Origin: Trichobilharzia szidati | Lineage: Eukaryota; Platyhelminthes; Trematoda; Strigeidida; Schistosomatidae | Assembly: GCA_944472155.2 (NCBI GenBank) | Contig: OX235277.1 | Coordinates: forward strand, 18,052,804 to 18,116,803 | Direction of reading: 5' to 3' | DNA length: 64,000 bases | Part shown: positions 63,132 through 64,000 of the stretch, one piece after another | Layout of the letters: every line of letters starts with the position of its first letter | How positions within the stretch are numbered: position 1 is the first letter of the stretch | Made by a program: the position numbers and the translations under genes | The notes under the pieces: generated by a model | What the model saw: only the letters and a program-made list of their open reading frames with translations | Databases searched by the model: none | Told to the model about the DNA's origin: nothing

Positions 63132-63777
63132 GTAAGTTTAGCACTTTTTATCCAGCAAAAACTTTATCACTTTGTAATAAAATACGAAATGCACTAACAA
63201 TTATTACATGAATTTCAATTGTATATCGGTTAGAATAAAGTTGACGTACATTATTGCAATCAACATCACAATATTGAAAATGAGACAGGCAATCTATGAT
63301 AGTACCTCTTGATACCCTTAAGTTCCACATCATGCTATATCACTCGTGACTTCCTCTAAATTTCCACCGTATATGCCATCGTTATGTGTACGAGCACCGC
63401 AGCACCAAAGCTTCAGTAATTCGCATTTAATCTAGATTAAAGTCTCACTGCGAATCTCAATATATATATATGCAAAAAGTGATTAGGTGACAAGCATTTC
63501 AGAAGTTCCCCTAACTGATGAATTTAGAAATAGAAAAATCGCAGCGTTACACATCAACTTACCAATATAAAATGATTAATAGATAATCATCCTTTCGCGA
63601 ATGGGAAAATGCCTCATATATGTTTAAAAGTATTTGCAATCTCCATGGACTGATGATGGTGTCGACAGACAATTGAACAATTCACACAGTTAATATTGAA
63701 TATATAATGCCTACTGAGTAAGCTATCACGCATGCAATTAAGACGGATTTATTTTATAGAGGAAATACACTTTATAG

Positions 63778-63783
63778 TGTTCG
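63778..63783 (+). CDS. Candidate 6-nt micro-exon (TGTTCG)
   Basis: ATACACTTTATAG, TGTTCG, GTAAGC. It follows the 3-nt candidate just as TGTTGG follows GCG in the other MEG. It is the last candidate before the right edge. Confidence 0.5.
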
Positions 63784-64000
63784 GTAAGCATTTCAGCGGT
63801 AATGCTGTGTCTCACTGTGTTTATCACAAATGCTCATGGAGGACTGATGACTGACCTTCACGGTTTGCTATTACAAACAATATCCTTAATTAACTACAAG
63901 ATAAATTCAAACTGCACGTATTTAACACCGTGGTGCACCACAAATGTTATGTTAGGTAGGCAGAGTATTTCTATGAGTATTTCGAAGATAAGTGCTTGTC

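Overview
The window looks like nuclear DNA of a flatworm, most likely a blood fluke (Schistosomatidae). The evidence is AT-rich sequence with no long host ORFs, many Penelope-like elements (PLEs) and RTE-type retrotransposons, tRNA-derived SINEs, and two loci built like schistosome micro-exon genes (MEGs). Species cannot be fixed from sequence alone. All gene models here were read by eye from splice motifs and reading frames.

Layout. (1) 0.28-17.6 kb, minus strand: a long partial MEG. A TATA box and a 67-nt signal-peptide exon (17414-17480) are followed leftward by five tiny 3-6 nt candidate exons in a repeated intronic context, then by 6-21 nt candidate exons. All accepted lengths are multiples of three and all junctions are phase 1. 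An RTE fragment palindrome (3.9-4.8 kb) and a PLE tail (5.9 kb) sit in its introns. (2) 18.4-27.8 kb: SINEs, PLE 3' ends on the minus strand, an RTE relic, and an inverted repeat with about 0.84-kb arms (22.59-23.43 and 26.04-26.88 kb). (3) 28.4-42.5 kb: an inverted repeat with 1.7-kb arms around a 10.7-kb spacer that holds a CR1/jockey-like RT relic and undetermined DNA. (4) 42.9-47.4 kb: a degenerate PLE with about 0.56-kb inverted terminal repeats, a dispersed (TA)n-bearing repeat family, and a 0.64-kb palindrome. (5) 48-51 kb: a decayed RTE element with endonuclease and RT. (6) 52.6-55.6 kb: a nearly full-length PLE with RT and GIY-YIG regions, interrupted by a 332-bp RTE tail with a 10-bp target-site duplication and by a tRNA-SINE. 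(7) 56.5-58.5 kb: a small foldback element and a PLE relic. (8) 59.3 kb to the right edge, plus strand: a second MEG with a homologous signal-peptide exon, homologous promoter and matching 3-nt and 6-nt candidate exons. It runs out of the window and has a PLE fragment in intron 1.

The two MEGs are paralogues in divergent orientation, about 42 kb apart, with the interval filled by repeats. Their most notable feature is the candidate 3-nt exons, smaller than the micro-exons usually described for schistosome MEGs, plus near-zero-length splice sites. Transcript data are needed to confirm them. The other theme is nested retroelement history: a SINE sharing its 3' tail with the RTE element, datable insertions, and PLE terminal repeats with hammerhead-ribozyme-like remnants.
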